Shown: positions 1 to 7,778 of the stretch, piece by piece | How the letters are laid out: each line of letters begins with the position of its first letter | Numbering within the stretch: the first letter of the stretch is position 1 | From: Clostridium sp. CAG:590 | Lineage (GTDB): Bacteria; Bacillota; Clostridia; Lachnospirales; Lachnospiraceae | Reading direction: 5' to 3' | Length of the DNA stretch: 16,593 nt | Assembly: GCA_000431135.1 (NCBI GenBank) | Contig: HF987791.1 | Coordinates: forward strand, 1 to 16,593 | Program-made: the position numbers and the translations under genes | The notes under the pieces: model-generated | Databases searched by the model: none | Told to the model about the DNA's origin: nothing | What the model saw: only the letters and a program-made list of their open reading frames with translations

Positions 1-294
1 GGCTGGAATCGTGGAAGCAATGCCGGACAGGAAAGGGATGCTAAGACTGCCGAAAATGTTACGATACCGGATGGAGAACTGGGGCAGGATGAGAATCTGA
101 CCGGAAAAGCAAATAGCAAGGGAAGCAGTCAGAAGACTACATCGGATCAGGCGAATACATGGTCCGGTAATAAGGTGGATTATGGTCAGGTATCCGGTTC
201 TTACAAGAAAAAAGCATACAAACAGATTGACGGAGCAAGTTATCCGGCAAAGTTAAAGAAACAGATCCGTAATTATTTTGACGGATTGAATTAA
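1..294 (+). CDS. 3' end of an unrecognised protein (partial)
   Basis: Ninety-seven codons are open from the first base of the window to a TAA at 292-294; the start lies outside. The visible part is hydrophilic, rich in Gly, Ser, Asn, Lys and Gln, with no membrane segment, and looks like a flexible linker followed by a short folded end. The last residues have the form Y-P-A-K-L-K-K-Q-I-R-N-Y-F. This resembles the short 'P-x-x-x-R/K-x-x-V/I-R-x-Y-F' ending that I recall from membrane proteins encoded beside MoxR/DUF58/VWA genes, but that link is inference. Only 41 bases separate it from the MoxR gene and no terminator is seen between them, so it is probably the upstream cistron of the same operon. 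No function is assigned. Confidence 0.7.
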   Translation, partial: GWNRGSNAGQERDAKTAENVTIPDGELGQDENLTGKANSKGSSQKTTSDQANTWSGNKVDYGQVSGSYKKKAYKQIDGASYPAKLKKQIRNYFDGLN

Positions 295-335
295 GGAATA
301 GATGGATAGGATTGAGATAGAAAGCGGAGGCATGT

Positions 336-1313
336 ATGGAAGAGACAATGATCACAGATATGATTGACAAAGTGAAAAAGTGTGAACAGGAGATCGGAAA
401 AGGAATTGTCGGGCAGCGTGAGGTGATCCGACAGGTATTATTGGCTATTTTAGCAGATGGAAATGTATTGTTAGAGGGTGTGCCGGGACTTGGAAAAACG
501 GAGCTTGTTAAGGCAATATCGAAGGTGCTTACGATGCAGTTTTCCAGAATCCAGTTCACACCGGATCTTATGCCTTCGGATGTAACCGGAACCAATCTGA
601 TCGTCAAAGAGGATGGAAATAATGCATTCCGTTTTGAGCCGGGTCCGGTATTTGCTAATATTGTATTAGCAGATGAGATTAACCGGGCAACTCCGAAAAC
701 GCAGTCGGCATTATTAGAGGCAATGCAGGAGAAAACGGTAACGGTGGGCAAGACAACGTATGAACTTCCGCAACCATTTATGGTATTGGCAACACAGAAT
801 CCGATTGAAAATGAGGGAACATATCCTTTGCCGGAAGCACAGTTAGACCGTTTTTTATTCAAATTGTTAGTGGAATTTCCAAAGAAAGAAGAATTAAAAG
901 AAATTATGGATCTGACGGTAACGAATCAGAAGACGGAATTGTCCGGAATATTAACCGGAGAGGATATTATCGCAATACGCAATACGATCCGGGAGATGCC
1001 GATATCCGATGCGGTTATGGATTATGCGTTATCCATTGTAGTAGCAACTCATCCGGAACGTGACGGTGCGATGGAAATATCAAAGAAATATATTGCAAAT
1101 GGAGCCAGTCCGCGAGCAGCTCAGGCAATCGTGAAGACTGCTAAAGCAAGAGCATTTCTGGAGGGACGTTTTAATGTATCATTTGAAGACGTTGCGTTTG
1201 TTGCTTATCCTGCGTTACGTCACCGCCTTGCGCTGAATTTTGAAGCGGTTTCAGATGGTGTTTGGGCAGATGACGTGATCCGGCAGATCATAGATGGAAT
1301 GAAAACGGTGTAA
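336..1313 (+). CDS. MoxR-family AAA+ ATPase
   Basis: The 325-residue protein is a full-length MoxR (AAA_3) ATPase. Visible motifs are Walker A GVPGLGKTE (48-56), Walker B IVLADEIN (109-116, D113/E114), a sensor-1 region ATQNP (152-156), the arginine-containing DRFLFK (171-176), and GASPRA (256-261), the sensor-2 region with R260 in the C-terminal lid. MoxR ATPases are thought to act as chaperone-like machines that remodel or insert metal into partner proteins, usually together with VWA-domain proteins. That fits here, since a DUF58 gene and a triple-VWA gene follow directly. ATG at 336 is chosen because AGCGGAGG (323-330) lies 5 nt upstream; the ATG at 348 would be too far from it. The DUF58 gene begins 9 nt after the stop, so the two are co-transcribed. 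The substrate is unknown. Confidence 0.95.
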   Translation: MEETMITDMIDKVKKCEQEIGKGIVGQREVIRQVLLAILADGNVLLEGVPGLGKTELVKAISKVLTMQFSRIQFTPDLMPSDVTGTNLIVKEDGNNAFRFEPGPVFANIVLADEINRATPKTQSALLEAMQEKTVTVGKTTYELPQPFMVLATQNPIENEGTYPLPEAQLDRFLFKLLVEFPKKEELKEIMDLTVTNQKTELSGILTGEDIIAIRNTIREMPISDAVMDYALSIVVATHPERDGAMEISKKYIANGASPRAAQAIVKTAKARAFLEGRFNVSFEDVAFVAYPALRHRLALNFEAVSDGVWADDVIRQIIDGMKTV

Positions 1314-1322
1314 TGGAGAGTT

Positions 1323-2195
1323 ATGATTCAATTTGACAAAGAATTTTTTGATCAACTGCATACATTGAAGATGAACCTGCCAATGTATTTATCGACCGGA
1401 ATGAACGGTGCACGCAAATCAAGTGCGAAGGGATCTTCTGTGGAATTCTCGGATTATCGGGAATATATTCCTGGAGATGATATACGGCGGATTGACTGGA
1501 ATGCATATGGAAGAACAGACAAACTGTATATCAAACAGTTTATGGAGGAAAAAGAAGGACTTTTCCATATCTTTGTGGATACTAGTGCGTCCATGCAATT
1601 TGGAGAACCGTCTAAGGCAGAAAGAGCATTACAGATCACAGCAGCGCTTTCTTATCTGATCCTTGGTAATCTGGATCGTTTGTACATAAATGAAATGCGG
1701 GAGAATACGGTCGTCAGGGGGAAAGGTGTAACCGGGATGGCTGCATTTTCACATGTATTAGAGACATTAAGCAATATGCAATTTGCAGGCAGTACAATGT
1801 TGAATAAGGCGGTGATGTCAAGACCTTTACAACCCGGTGGCGTTACCTTTCTGATCAGCGATTTTTTAGATGGGGAAGGAGTGGAAGAGGCTGTCCGGTA
1901 TCTGGCTTACCACAAACAGACTATATGTTTTGTTCAGATTCTTGCAAAAGAGGAACTGGATATTACATACGAGGGAACATGCAATCTTCAGGATATGGAA
2001 AGCGGAGATAAAGTGAAGATTACAATGTCTAAGGCAACGATACGCCAATACATGGATTCCCTTGCTGCATTACAGGAAGAACTCGGTAAGCTTACAAGGC
2101 GGTACGGAGCATATTATATCAGTGTGCGTTCCGACACGCCATTGGTAGAGACAATGCTTGAAGGCTTCCGTGGCATATTGTCAGGAAAACGATAA
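1323..2195 (+). CDS. DUF58 domain protein with VWA-like fold (MoxR partner)
   Basis: The 290-residue protein carries the DUF58 signature at residues 41-73 (E-F-S-D-Y-R-E-Y, then P-G-D-D-I-R-R-I-D-W, then K-Q-F). A VWA-like domain follows, with an intact MIDAS motif DTSAS at 86-90 and an LISDFLDG strand-loop further on that would supply another acidic metal ligand. No membrane segment is visible, so it is probably cytosolic. DUF58 proteins are nearly always encoded next to MoxR ATPases and are taken to be their adaptor or substrate partner; the exact role is not established. The start at 1323 has GGAGAG (1315-1320) just upstream. An earlier ATG overlapping the MoxR stop (TAATG) reads only seven codons before a stop. 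The triple-VWA gene starts 20 nt downstream. Confidence 0.92.
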   Translation: MIQFDKEFFDQLHTLKMNLPMYLSTGMNGARKSSAKGSSVEFSDYREYIPGDDIRRIDWNAYGRTDKLYIKQFMEEKEGLFHIFVDTSASMQFGEPSKAERALQITAALSYLILGNLDRLYINEMRENTVVRGKGVTGMAAFSHVLETLSNMQFAGSTMLNKAVMSRPLQPGGVTFLISDFLDGEGVEEAVRYLAYHKQTICFVQILAKEELDITYEGTCNLQDMESGDKVKITMSKATIRQYMDSLAALQEELGKLTRRYGAYYISVRSDTPLVETMLEGFRGILSGKR

Positions 2196-2215
2196 CGTAG
2201 AAAGGAGTAAATGGT

Positions 2216-5200
2216 ATGACGGTTCAGAATATGTGGCCGCTTGCATTTTGCGTGCTGATTCCCATCATCATACTTTTATATATATTAAAACAAAGGGCGA
2301 AGGATCAAACGTTTTCGTCCATTTTGTTGTGGCAGGAAATATATAAAAACTTAGAAGCACGCACACCTTTTGAAAAATTAAAACACAATATATTAATGTA
2401 TCTGCAGATCCTGTTATTGTTATTATTGCTGTTTGCTTTAATGGCACCGGTGATCAAAAATGGAGGGCGTTCCACAGAGAATGTAATTCTGGTAGTAGAT
2501 ACAAGTGCAAGTATGCAGTATGAATACGAGAAAAATGTCAGCAGATTAGAGCAGAGTAAGCATCTGGCATTGCAACAGGCAGATGACATAAGTGATGGCA
2601 GTTTTGTTACTCTGGTCACATGTGCATCGCAGGCGAATGTTGTATACCAGGGAACGGATAAAGCTACGTTAAAAAAGAGAATCCGGCAGATAGAGGAAAC
2701 GATGGATGCGGGAACACTTGATAATGCGGCAGGCCTTGTACAATCGCTTTCCAAAACGATGGAGAACGTACAAGTGATTGGATATACTGATTCAGCATTT
2801 GATCTGGATGAGTGGAAAAAAGGGAATGAAAAGGCAACGTGGATCGTGGAGTCTGTATATTCCAAAGGAGATAATTGCTCCATGGATTATGTAAACTATA
2901 CGTTGCAGAAGAATGAAATCGAGGCTTTATGCAAGGTATCCAATGACGGAGATAAGGATGTTACGCAAGATGTCAGTTTGTATGCCGGAGACCGGCTGTT
3001 GACGGTTTTGGAAGTTACAATTCCGGCAGGCGAAGAAAAGACAGTATATTTTGATAAACAGACATTAGATAGTGATCAGTCGTGCGAGCTGCGTGCTGAA
3101 TTAAGCGAGTCGGACAGTCTGACAGCCGACAATACACAAAGCGTAATATGCAACGCATCAGGGGAAAAAAAGGTATTGCTGCTTTCGGAAGGAAATGTCT
3201 TTTTAGAAAAGGCGCTATCCTTAAATGATTCCGTTACGGTGTACAAATCGGAGGATGTATCTGTATTAAAACAGGATTCGGAACCGTATGACCTATATGT
3301 GTTTGACGGTATCACGCTGCCGGATGATTTTTCGTTGGAAGAGATACCACAAAATGCCGGGGTTCTCTTTTTTCATATGAATGAACACGATGCTTTGGAC
3401 GATTATATGAAAGCGGAGGAACCAATCAGTGATGCGGTTCTTTCCTTTCAAAAAAGTGATGTCACGGAATATGTGGAGGATGTTGCTTTTGGAGTGACGA
3501 CTGCCAATATTTACGAATTGCCGGAATGGGCAGTTCCTGTGTTGCAGACAACAGAGGGAAAGACGGCAGGTTATTACGGCAGAACAGATGGAAGAATGGC
3601 AGGAGTGATCGGTTTTGATATTCATGATACGGATCTTGCACTTAAGACGGAATTTCCTATCTTTATGTCACAGTTGGCGGGGGAATTATTAGGCGATAAC
3701 GGACAGAAAGTGGAGATTACTAATTTTCCGGTCGCTGAAGAGTCCAATGTTACCGCCGTTGAGGATGCTGTTGTGAAAGGAAGCCAACAGGAAAAGAAGA
3801 TGGGCGGAAGGATGATCCGTAATTGGATTTTGGTGATCGTGATATTATTACTGATCGTGGAGTGGATCGTATATGTGTCACAGGTGAATTCCTCTAAACA
3901 GAAGCAATATCTGGTTGTCAGATCGTTATTAGTGCTTATGATACTTCTGGCAATGGCGGGAATCTCCATACCGAAGCATATGAAAAAGACGGAGACAATA
4001 TTTATTATAGATGTATCAGACAGTATGAAGGGAAATATAACGCAAATAGAGGATTATCTTAAGAAGACAATTGCTAAGATGCCGAACCGGAATGTGGCGG
4101 GAGTTGTAACCTTTGGAAAGGATATGGCGGTGGATCGCTTTCTTTCAGAGAATACATCGTTTTCAACATTTACAACAGAGCCGGTCACAACGGCAACAAA
4201 TATTGAAAATGCGGTTACTGCTGCATGTTCTATGTTTGATGAGGGTGCCGGCAAACAGATTGTGTTAATTACGGATGGCAGTGAAAATGAAGGCAATATG
4301 TCTATTGCGGCCAGTCTGGTAAAGGGAAAAGAGATAGAATTATCGGCAATCAGCGTGGAGGACAGTATTGATCACAATCCGGAAGTATATATCGATGGAT
4401 TGAATGCACCAAAGGTGATTCATGCAGGCGATCATTATAATGTCACCGTTTCGGTACAGTCAAATGTGGAAACGGATGCGGTTCTGTCCTTGTATTCGGG
4501 CAGAGTTGCCAAAGGACAGCAGGATATTCATGTGACAAAAGGACAGAATCAGTTTGTATTTGATGATGTTGGAGAAGAAGGGACGATTGCACAATATAAA
4601 GCGGTCATTGAGCCGGCAAAAGACACGATATCCGTAAATAATACCTATGTAACATATGCCCAGATCGTCGCGAGACCGCGGCTTCTCCTGGTAGAGGGAA
4701 CATCAGGGGAGGCATCTGAATTTGAAAAGCTCTTACGGGCGGCGAATGTTGATTATGATACGGTGACACCAGCCGGTGCTCCGAATTCTTTATCAGATCT
4801 GAATCAATACAAAGCAGTTATTACACTGAATGTATATTATGATGACCTGACGCCGGGGTTTGCCAGACTCTTACCTTCTTATATCAAGGATTATGCAGGA
4901 GGATATATCTGCATAGGTGGAGAGAACAGTTATGCATTAGGGAATTATAAAGGAACAGAATTAGAGGAAGTTCTGCCGGTCAATATGGATCTGCAGGGTG
5001 AAAAAGAATTACCGAAAATGGCTATGGCCATGGTGATCGATCAGTCCGGAAGTATGATCAGCCCGTCCACTGAGAACAGTCAGGTGACCGGATTAGACCT
5101 CGCAAAACAGGCAGCGATATCCGGCGTGTCCCAATTAAGAAGTACGGACGAGGTTGGGGTACTGGCATTTGATGATAGTTACCATTGGATGGTACCAATG

Positions 5201-6547
5201 CAAAATGCTGATGATATGGATCAGATAGAAGAAGGAATCGCATCGATCGGATATGGAGGTGGAACCAGTATTTATCCGGCGTTAGAAGAGGCTTATAAGG
5301 AAATCTCTAAGAGTGATGCCAAGATCAAGCATATCATATTATTAACAGACGGACAGGATGAATACCGGCAGTATGATTCGTTACTGAAGCAGATCAAGGA
5401 TGCAGACATTACAGTATCTACAGTAGCGGTTGGAGAAGAATCGGATCAGACAATGCTTTCTAATATTGCCGATATATGTGGGGGAAGATTCTATTATACG
5501 GATGTGAATAATTCTATTCCGAGAATCTTTGCACAGGAGGTATATTTATCAACAAATACATATCTGATCAATCAGGAATTTTATCCGGATATCGTATCGG
5601 ACAGTGATATATTGTCCGGTGCAATGGATGAGGGGTGCCCGGCATTGCTTGGATATATTGCGTCTACGCCAAAGAATGCTGCAAATGTAATATTGGAATC
5701 TGATCAGGGAGATCCGATTCTTACTACATGGCAGTATGGATTGGGAAGAACGGTTGCATGGAACAGCGATGGAGATAATGTATGGACAGCGAATTATGCT
5801 AATTGGGACAATTATCCGACACTGTGGTCGAACATTATTCAGTATGTGATCGCTGATACGGAACTAGGTGACGATGCATTTGAGATACACAAAGACGGTA
5901 ATACGGTGACACTTTCTTATACGACCAAAGAATATGATAAAGATACCGCTGTTTCTGCGGTTGTATCGGATGAAAATGGCAGCACAAAAGATATATCTTT
6001 TGAAGCGGTGAAGCCGGGAACTTACGAGGCAGCTTTAGATGCCGGTGATGTTGGTATATACAGTATTAATCTTCGTAAAAATCAGGGAAATGATATTGTA
6101 AAAACATATAATACGGCATATGCGAATCAGTATTCGTTGGAGTATCAGTTTAGCGGTGATACTGCCGCATTAGATACTTTTGTAAGTCAGGCAGCGGGAA
6201 AAATGATCTCCATGGACGATTCCGTATGGAACAGGCAGAATAATACAGTAAGAGCGAGTGTTCCATTGACGGTACCATTACTGATCTTTTCCATTTTCTT
6301 CTTCCTGTTTGATATTATTGCTCGAAGATGGGCAATTGATATGTTAGGTTTTGTAAAAAAGGGATTAAAAAGGATCAATAATAAGAAACGGTTTCAACGG
6401 AAACGCCCATTCAAGGAGAAAGAAAAAAAGAATAAGCATATAAAAGAAAGAAAAACAAAGAAATCGGCAAAAAAGAAATTACAAGCGGAACAAAATGGTT
6501 CTTTGGATATGAACCAGTTATTAGAAAAGAAAAGAGAACGAAATTAA
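2216..6547 (+). CDS. Triple-VWA membrane protein: BatA-like and VWA/GATase-like/VWA halves fused
   Basis: This uninterrupted 1443-codon gene looks like two usual MoxR-operon products joined. Residues 1-530 form a BatA-type half: TM helices at about 7-24 and 60-80, then a VWA domain with MIDAS DTSAS (95-99), then an uncharacterised extracytoplasmic region. Residues 534-1443 form the second half: TM helices at about 534-554 and 565-586, VWA2 with DVSDS (599-603) and LITDGS (683-688), a class-I glutamine-amidotransferase-like segment (about 818-930, with IGGENSY), VWA3 with DQSGS (942-946) and LLTDGQ (1042-1047), a C-terminal TM helix (about 1349-1368) and a Lys/Arg-rich tail. All three MIDAS motifs are intact, so metal-dependent ligand binding is plausible. 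I see no class-I nucleophile elbow (G-x-C-x-G) in the amidotransferase-like part, so it is probably non-enzymatic. ATG 2216 follows AGGAG (2203-2207) by 8 nt. It is the last gene of the operon. Confidence 0.92.
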   Translation: MTVQNMWPLAFCVLIPIIILLYILKQRAKDQTFSSILLWQEIYKNLEARTPFEKLKHNILMYLQILLLLLLLFALMAPVIKNGGRSTENVILVVDTSASMQYEYEKNVSRLEQSKHLALQQADDISDGSFVTLVTCASQANVVYQGTDKATLKKRIRQIEETMDAGTLDNAAGLVQSLSKTMENVQVIGYTDSAFDLDEWKKGNEKATWIVESVYSKGDNCSMDYVNYTLQKNEIEALCKVSNDGDKDVTQDVSLYAGDRLLTVLEVTIPAGEEKTVYFDKQTLDSDQSCELRAELSESDSLTADNTQSVICNASGEKKVLLLSEGNVFLEKALSLNDSVTVYKSEDVSVLKQDSEPYDLYVFDGITLPDDFSLEEIPQNAGVLFFHMNEHDALDDYMKAEEPISDAVLSFQKSDVTEYVEDVAFGVTTANIYELPEWAVPVLQTTEGKTAGYYGRTDGRMAGVIGFDIHDTDLALKTEFPIFMSQLAGELLGDNGQKVEITNFPVAEESNVTAVEDAVVKGSQQEKKMGGRMIRNWILVIVILLLIVEWIVYVSQVNSSKQKQYLVVRSLLVLMILLAMAGISIPKHMKKTETIFIIDVSDSMKGNITQIEDYLKKTIAKMPNRNVAGVVTFGKDMAVDRFLSENTSFSTFTTEPVTTATNIENAVTAACSMFDEGAGKQIVLITDGSENEGNMSIAASLVKGKEIELSAISVEDSIDHNPEVYIDGLNAPKVIHAGDHYNVTVSVQSNVETDAVLSLYSGRVAKGQQDIHVTKGQNQFVFDDVGEEGTIAQYKAVIEPAKDTISVNNTYVTYAQIVARPRLLLVEGTSGEASEFEKLLRAANVDYDTVTPAGAPNSLSDLNQYKAVITLNVYYDDLTPGFARLLPSYIKDYAGGYICIGGENSYALGNYKGTELEEVLPVNMDLQGEKELPKMAMAMVIDQSGSMISPSTENSQVTGLDLAKQAAISGVSQLRSTDEVGVLAFDDSYHWMVPMQNADDMDQIEEGIASIGYGGGTSIYPALEEAYKEISKSDAKIKHIILLTDGQDEYRQYDSLLKQIKDADITVSTVAVGEESDQTMLSNIADICGGRFYYTDVNNSIPRIFAQEVYLSTNTYLINQEFYPDIVSDSDILSGAMDEGCPALLGYIASTPKNAANVILESDQGDPILTTWQYGLGRTVAWNSDGDNVWTANYANWDNYPTLWSNIIQYVIADTELGDDAFEIHKDGNTVTLSYTTKEYDKDTAVSAVVSDENGSTKDISFEAVKPGTYEAALDAGDVGIYSINLRKNQGNDIVKTYNTAYANQYSLEYQFSGDTAALDTFVSQAAGKMISMDDSVWNRQNNTVRASVPLTVPLLIFSIFFFLFDIIARRWAIDMLGFVKKGLKRINNKKRFQRKRPFKEKEKKNKHIKERKTKKSAKKKLQAEQNGSLDMNQLLEKKRERN

Positions 6548-6554
6548 AAAACTC

Positions 6555-6583
6555 TTGTGTATTCTATGAAAAAGGGTTACAAT
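6555..6583 (+). promoter_or_regulatory. Candidate sigma-A promoter for the GGDEF gene
   Basis: TTGTGT (6555-6560) and TACAAT (6578-6583) are separated by 17 bp. The -10 matches five of six consensus bases but the -35 only three. Transcription would start near 6590, just ahead of an AGGAG at 6597-6601. No terminator hairpin was seen between the VWA gene and this site, so read-through from the MoxR operon is also possible. Confidence 0.4.
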
Positions 6584-6605
6584 AAACTATATGCTTAGGA
6601 GAAAG

Positions 6606-6635
6606 ATGTATAATAATAGGAATTACGAGGGATAA
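6606..6635 (+). CDS. Possible 9-codon leader minicistron upstream of the GGDEF gene
   Basis: ATG at 6606 has AGGAG (6597-6601) four bases upstream and reads MYNNRNYEG before TAA at 6633-6635. It lies 15 nt downstream of the predicted transcription start, 23 nt before the TTG start of the diguanylate cyclase gene, and in a different frame. Its ribosome site is better than that of the large gene, so it could be a translated leader affecting that gene. A nine-codon frame can arise by chance, and the TATAAT inside it is also a possible -10 element. Confidence 0.25.
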   Translation: MYNNRNYEG

Positions 6636-6647
6636 CATTCCGGAATG
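6636..6647 (+). repeat. 12-bp perfect palindrome before the GGDEF ribosome site
   Basis: CATTCCGGAATG is its own reverse complement. It begins at the base after the minicistron stop and ends where the G-rich ribosome binding site of the diguanylate cyclase begins. It could be a dimer operator or, as RNA, a small stem that would need to open for a loop. Its role is unknown. Confidence 0.5.
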
Positions 6648-6658
6648 GGGGCGAAGAA

Positions 6659-7759
6659 TTGAATCCGTTATATCACACAGTACGGCAGGTGCTACATGGA
6701 ACAAGAGCCATTAGTCCGGAAGCAAAGTTTGTAGTGATCTGCATTGGGGTAGCATTGGTGCATCTGCATTTTACGATTGCATTTGCTATTTGCGGTTATG
6801 CACCATTGAGTATATACAATCTGGCAGTTACACTTTTTTATATGTACCACTGCTTTGTAAGCCTGAAAAAGAAACGGTATGTGTTTATTTATGTATCGTC
6901 CGTAATAGAGATATTGTTTCATTCAAGTATGGTTTCTATCCTGCTGGGATGGGACTGGGGTTTTATGTTTTATACGATTGCGTTAGTTCCGGTTGCATTT
7001 TATCTGTCCTATACGTTGATCAGCAGGATCCGGAATATTGCAATACCGGTATTTACTTCAATAGTGGTTGCCATATGTTATCTTATGGTTATGGTGATCA
7101 GTGATAATATGCCGCCCATTATTGAAAATACAGGTTTCCAGGGAGCGGAGAGATATTTTTATTATTTTAACACGATGATTATGTTTGGCATGTTATTTCT
7201 CTTTTCGATACTGTTTGCATTAGAGATCCGTTACATGCAAAAGAGGATGGAGCAGGAGAATCTTGAATTGGAAGAATTGGCAATGTTTGATCCGCTCACA
7301 CATCTGATGAACCGCCGCAGTATGAACAATGCATTGCATCAGGCGGTTAGTGAAGCGGCAGCGGAACGTAAGCCTTTTTGCCTTATTATGGCGGATATTG
7401 ATGATTTTAAGAAGATTAACGATACTTACGGACATGATTGTGGTGATGAAGTATTGATTATCATTTCCAATATCATATCCAATAACGTGAGGGAGAATGA
7501 TTGTGTCTGTCGTTGGGGAGGAGAAGAGATTCTGATTCTGTTACAGGCGGATGTAGATATTGCAAAGAGAGTGGCAGAGCGTGTCCGGGAAGAGATTGCC
7601 GATCGAAAGAAATGGTATCGGGATGCAGATATCCGTGTGACAATTACGCTTGGAATTGCAGAGTTTCAGGATGGATTGAATATCCGTTCATTAATAGATC
7701 TTGCAGACAGGAATTTGTATATTGGTAAGAACAATGGAAAGAACCAGGTAGTCGTATAG
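6659..7759 (+). CDS. Membrane-bound diguanylate cyclase (GGDEF domain)
   Basis: The 366-residue protein has about six hydrophobic helices in residues 24-190, a short coiled-coil-like linker (191-207) and a C-terminal GGDEF domain (about 208-366). It should make cyclic di-GMP from two GTP at the membrane. The signature is RWGGEE (285-290), the active GGEE variant. The Mg/GTP-binding stretch around ADIDDFKKINDTYGHD (245-260) is intact. The RxxD inhibitory I-site is present (R278-D281), five residues before GGEE, so product feedback is expected. No known sensor domain is recognised in the membrane part, so the signal is unknown. The start is TTG at 6659: no ATG or GTG lies in frame between it and the TAG at 6617-6619. 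GGGGG (6647-6651) is the only nearby ribosome site. Low expression is plausible from the weak start. Confidence 0.9.
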   Translation: MNPLYHTVRQVLHGTRAISPEAKFVVICIGVALVHLHFTIAFAICGYAPLSIYNLAVTLFYMYHCFVSLKKKRYVFIYVSSVIEILFHSSMVSILLGWDWGFMFYTIALVPVAFYLSYTLISRIRNIAIPVFTSIVVAICYLMVMVISDNMPPIIENTGFQGAERYFYYFNTMIMFGMLFLFSILFALEIRYMQKRMEQENLELEELAMFDPLTHLMNRRSMNNALHQAVSEAAAERKPFCLIMADIDDFKKINDTYGHDCGDEVLIIISNIISNNVRENDCVCRWGGEEILILLQADVDIAKRVAERVREEIADRKKWYRDADIRVTITLGIAEFQDGLNIRSLIDLADRNLYIGKNNGKNQVVV

Positions 7760-7778
7760 AGTACCCGGTTCTTTTTTT
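7738..7778 (+). terminator. Rho-independent terminator between convergent GGDEF and lysR genes
   Basis: AAAGAACC (7738-7745) pairs with GGTTCTTT (7767-7774). An inner GGTA/TACC pairing (7747-7750 with 7762-7765) follows one mismatch, and seven T residues close it (7772-7778). The stem includes the last codons and stop of the GGDEF gene. Read on the - strand the same hairpin follows the lysR stop but has only a short T run, so it may act in both directions with unequal strength. Confidence 0.85.

Noticed and set aside
137..862. A 241-codon open frame on the - strand across the MoxR gene
   Set aside because: It is antisense to the strongly conserved MoxR P-loop region, has no recognisable domain, and its composition is that of a reversed coding strand.
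2305..2883. A 192-codon open frame on the - strand inside the triple-VWA gene
   Set aside because: It is antisense to the BatA-like membrane and VWA region and has no family features or proper context of its own.
4667..5005. An active glutamine amidotransferase domain in the VWA protein
   Set aside because: The fold-like pattern is present, but there is no G-x-C-x-G nucleophile motif or clear catalytic His-Glu, so enzyme activity is not supported.
6609..6614. A perfect TATAAT as -10 element for the GGDEF gene
   Set aside because: No acceptable -35 lies 16-18 bp upstream and the TG precedes it directly rather than with the one-base gap of an extended -10. The upstream TTGTGT/TACAAT pair is spaced better.
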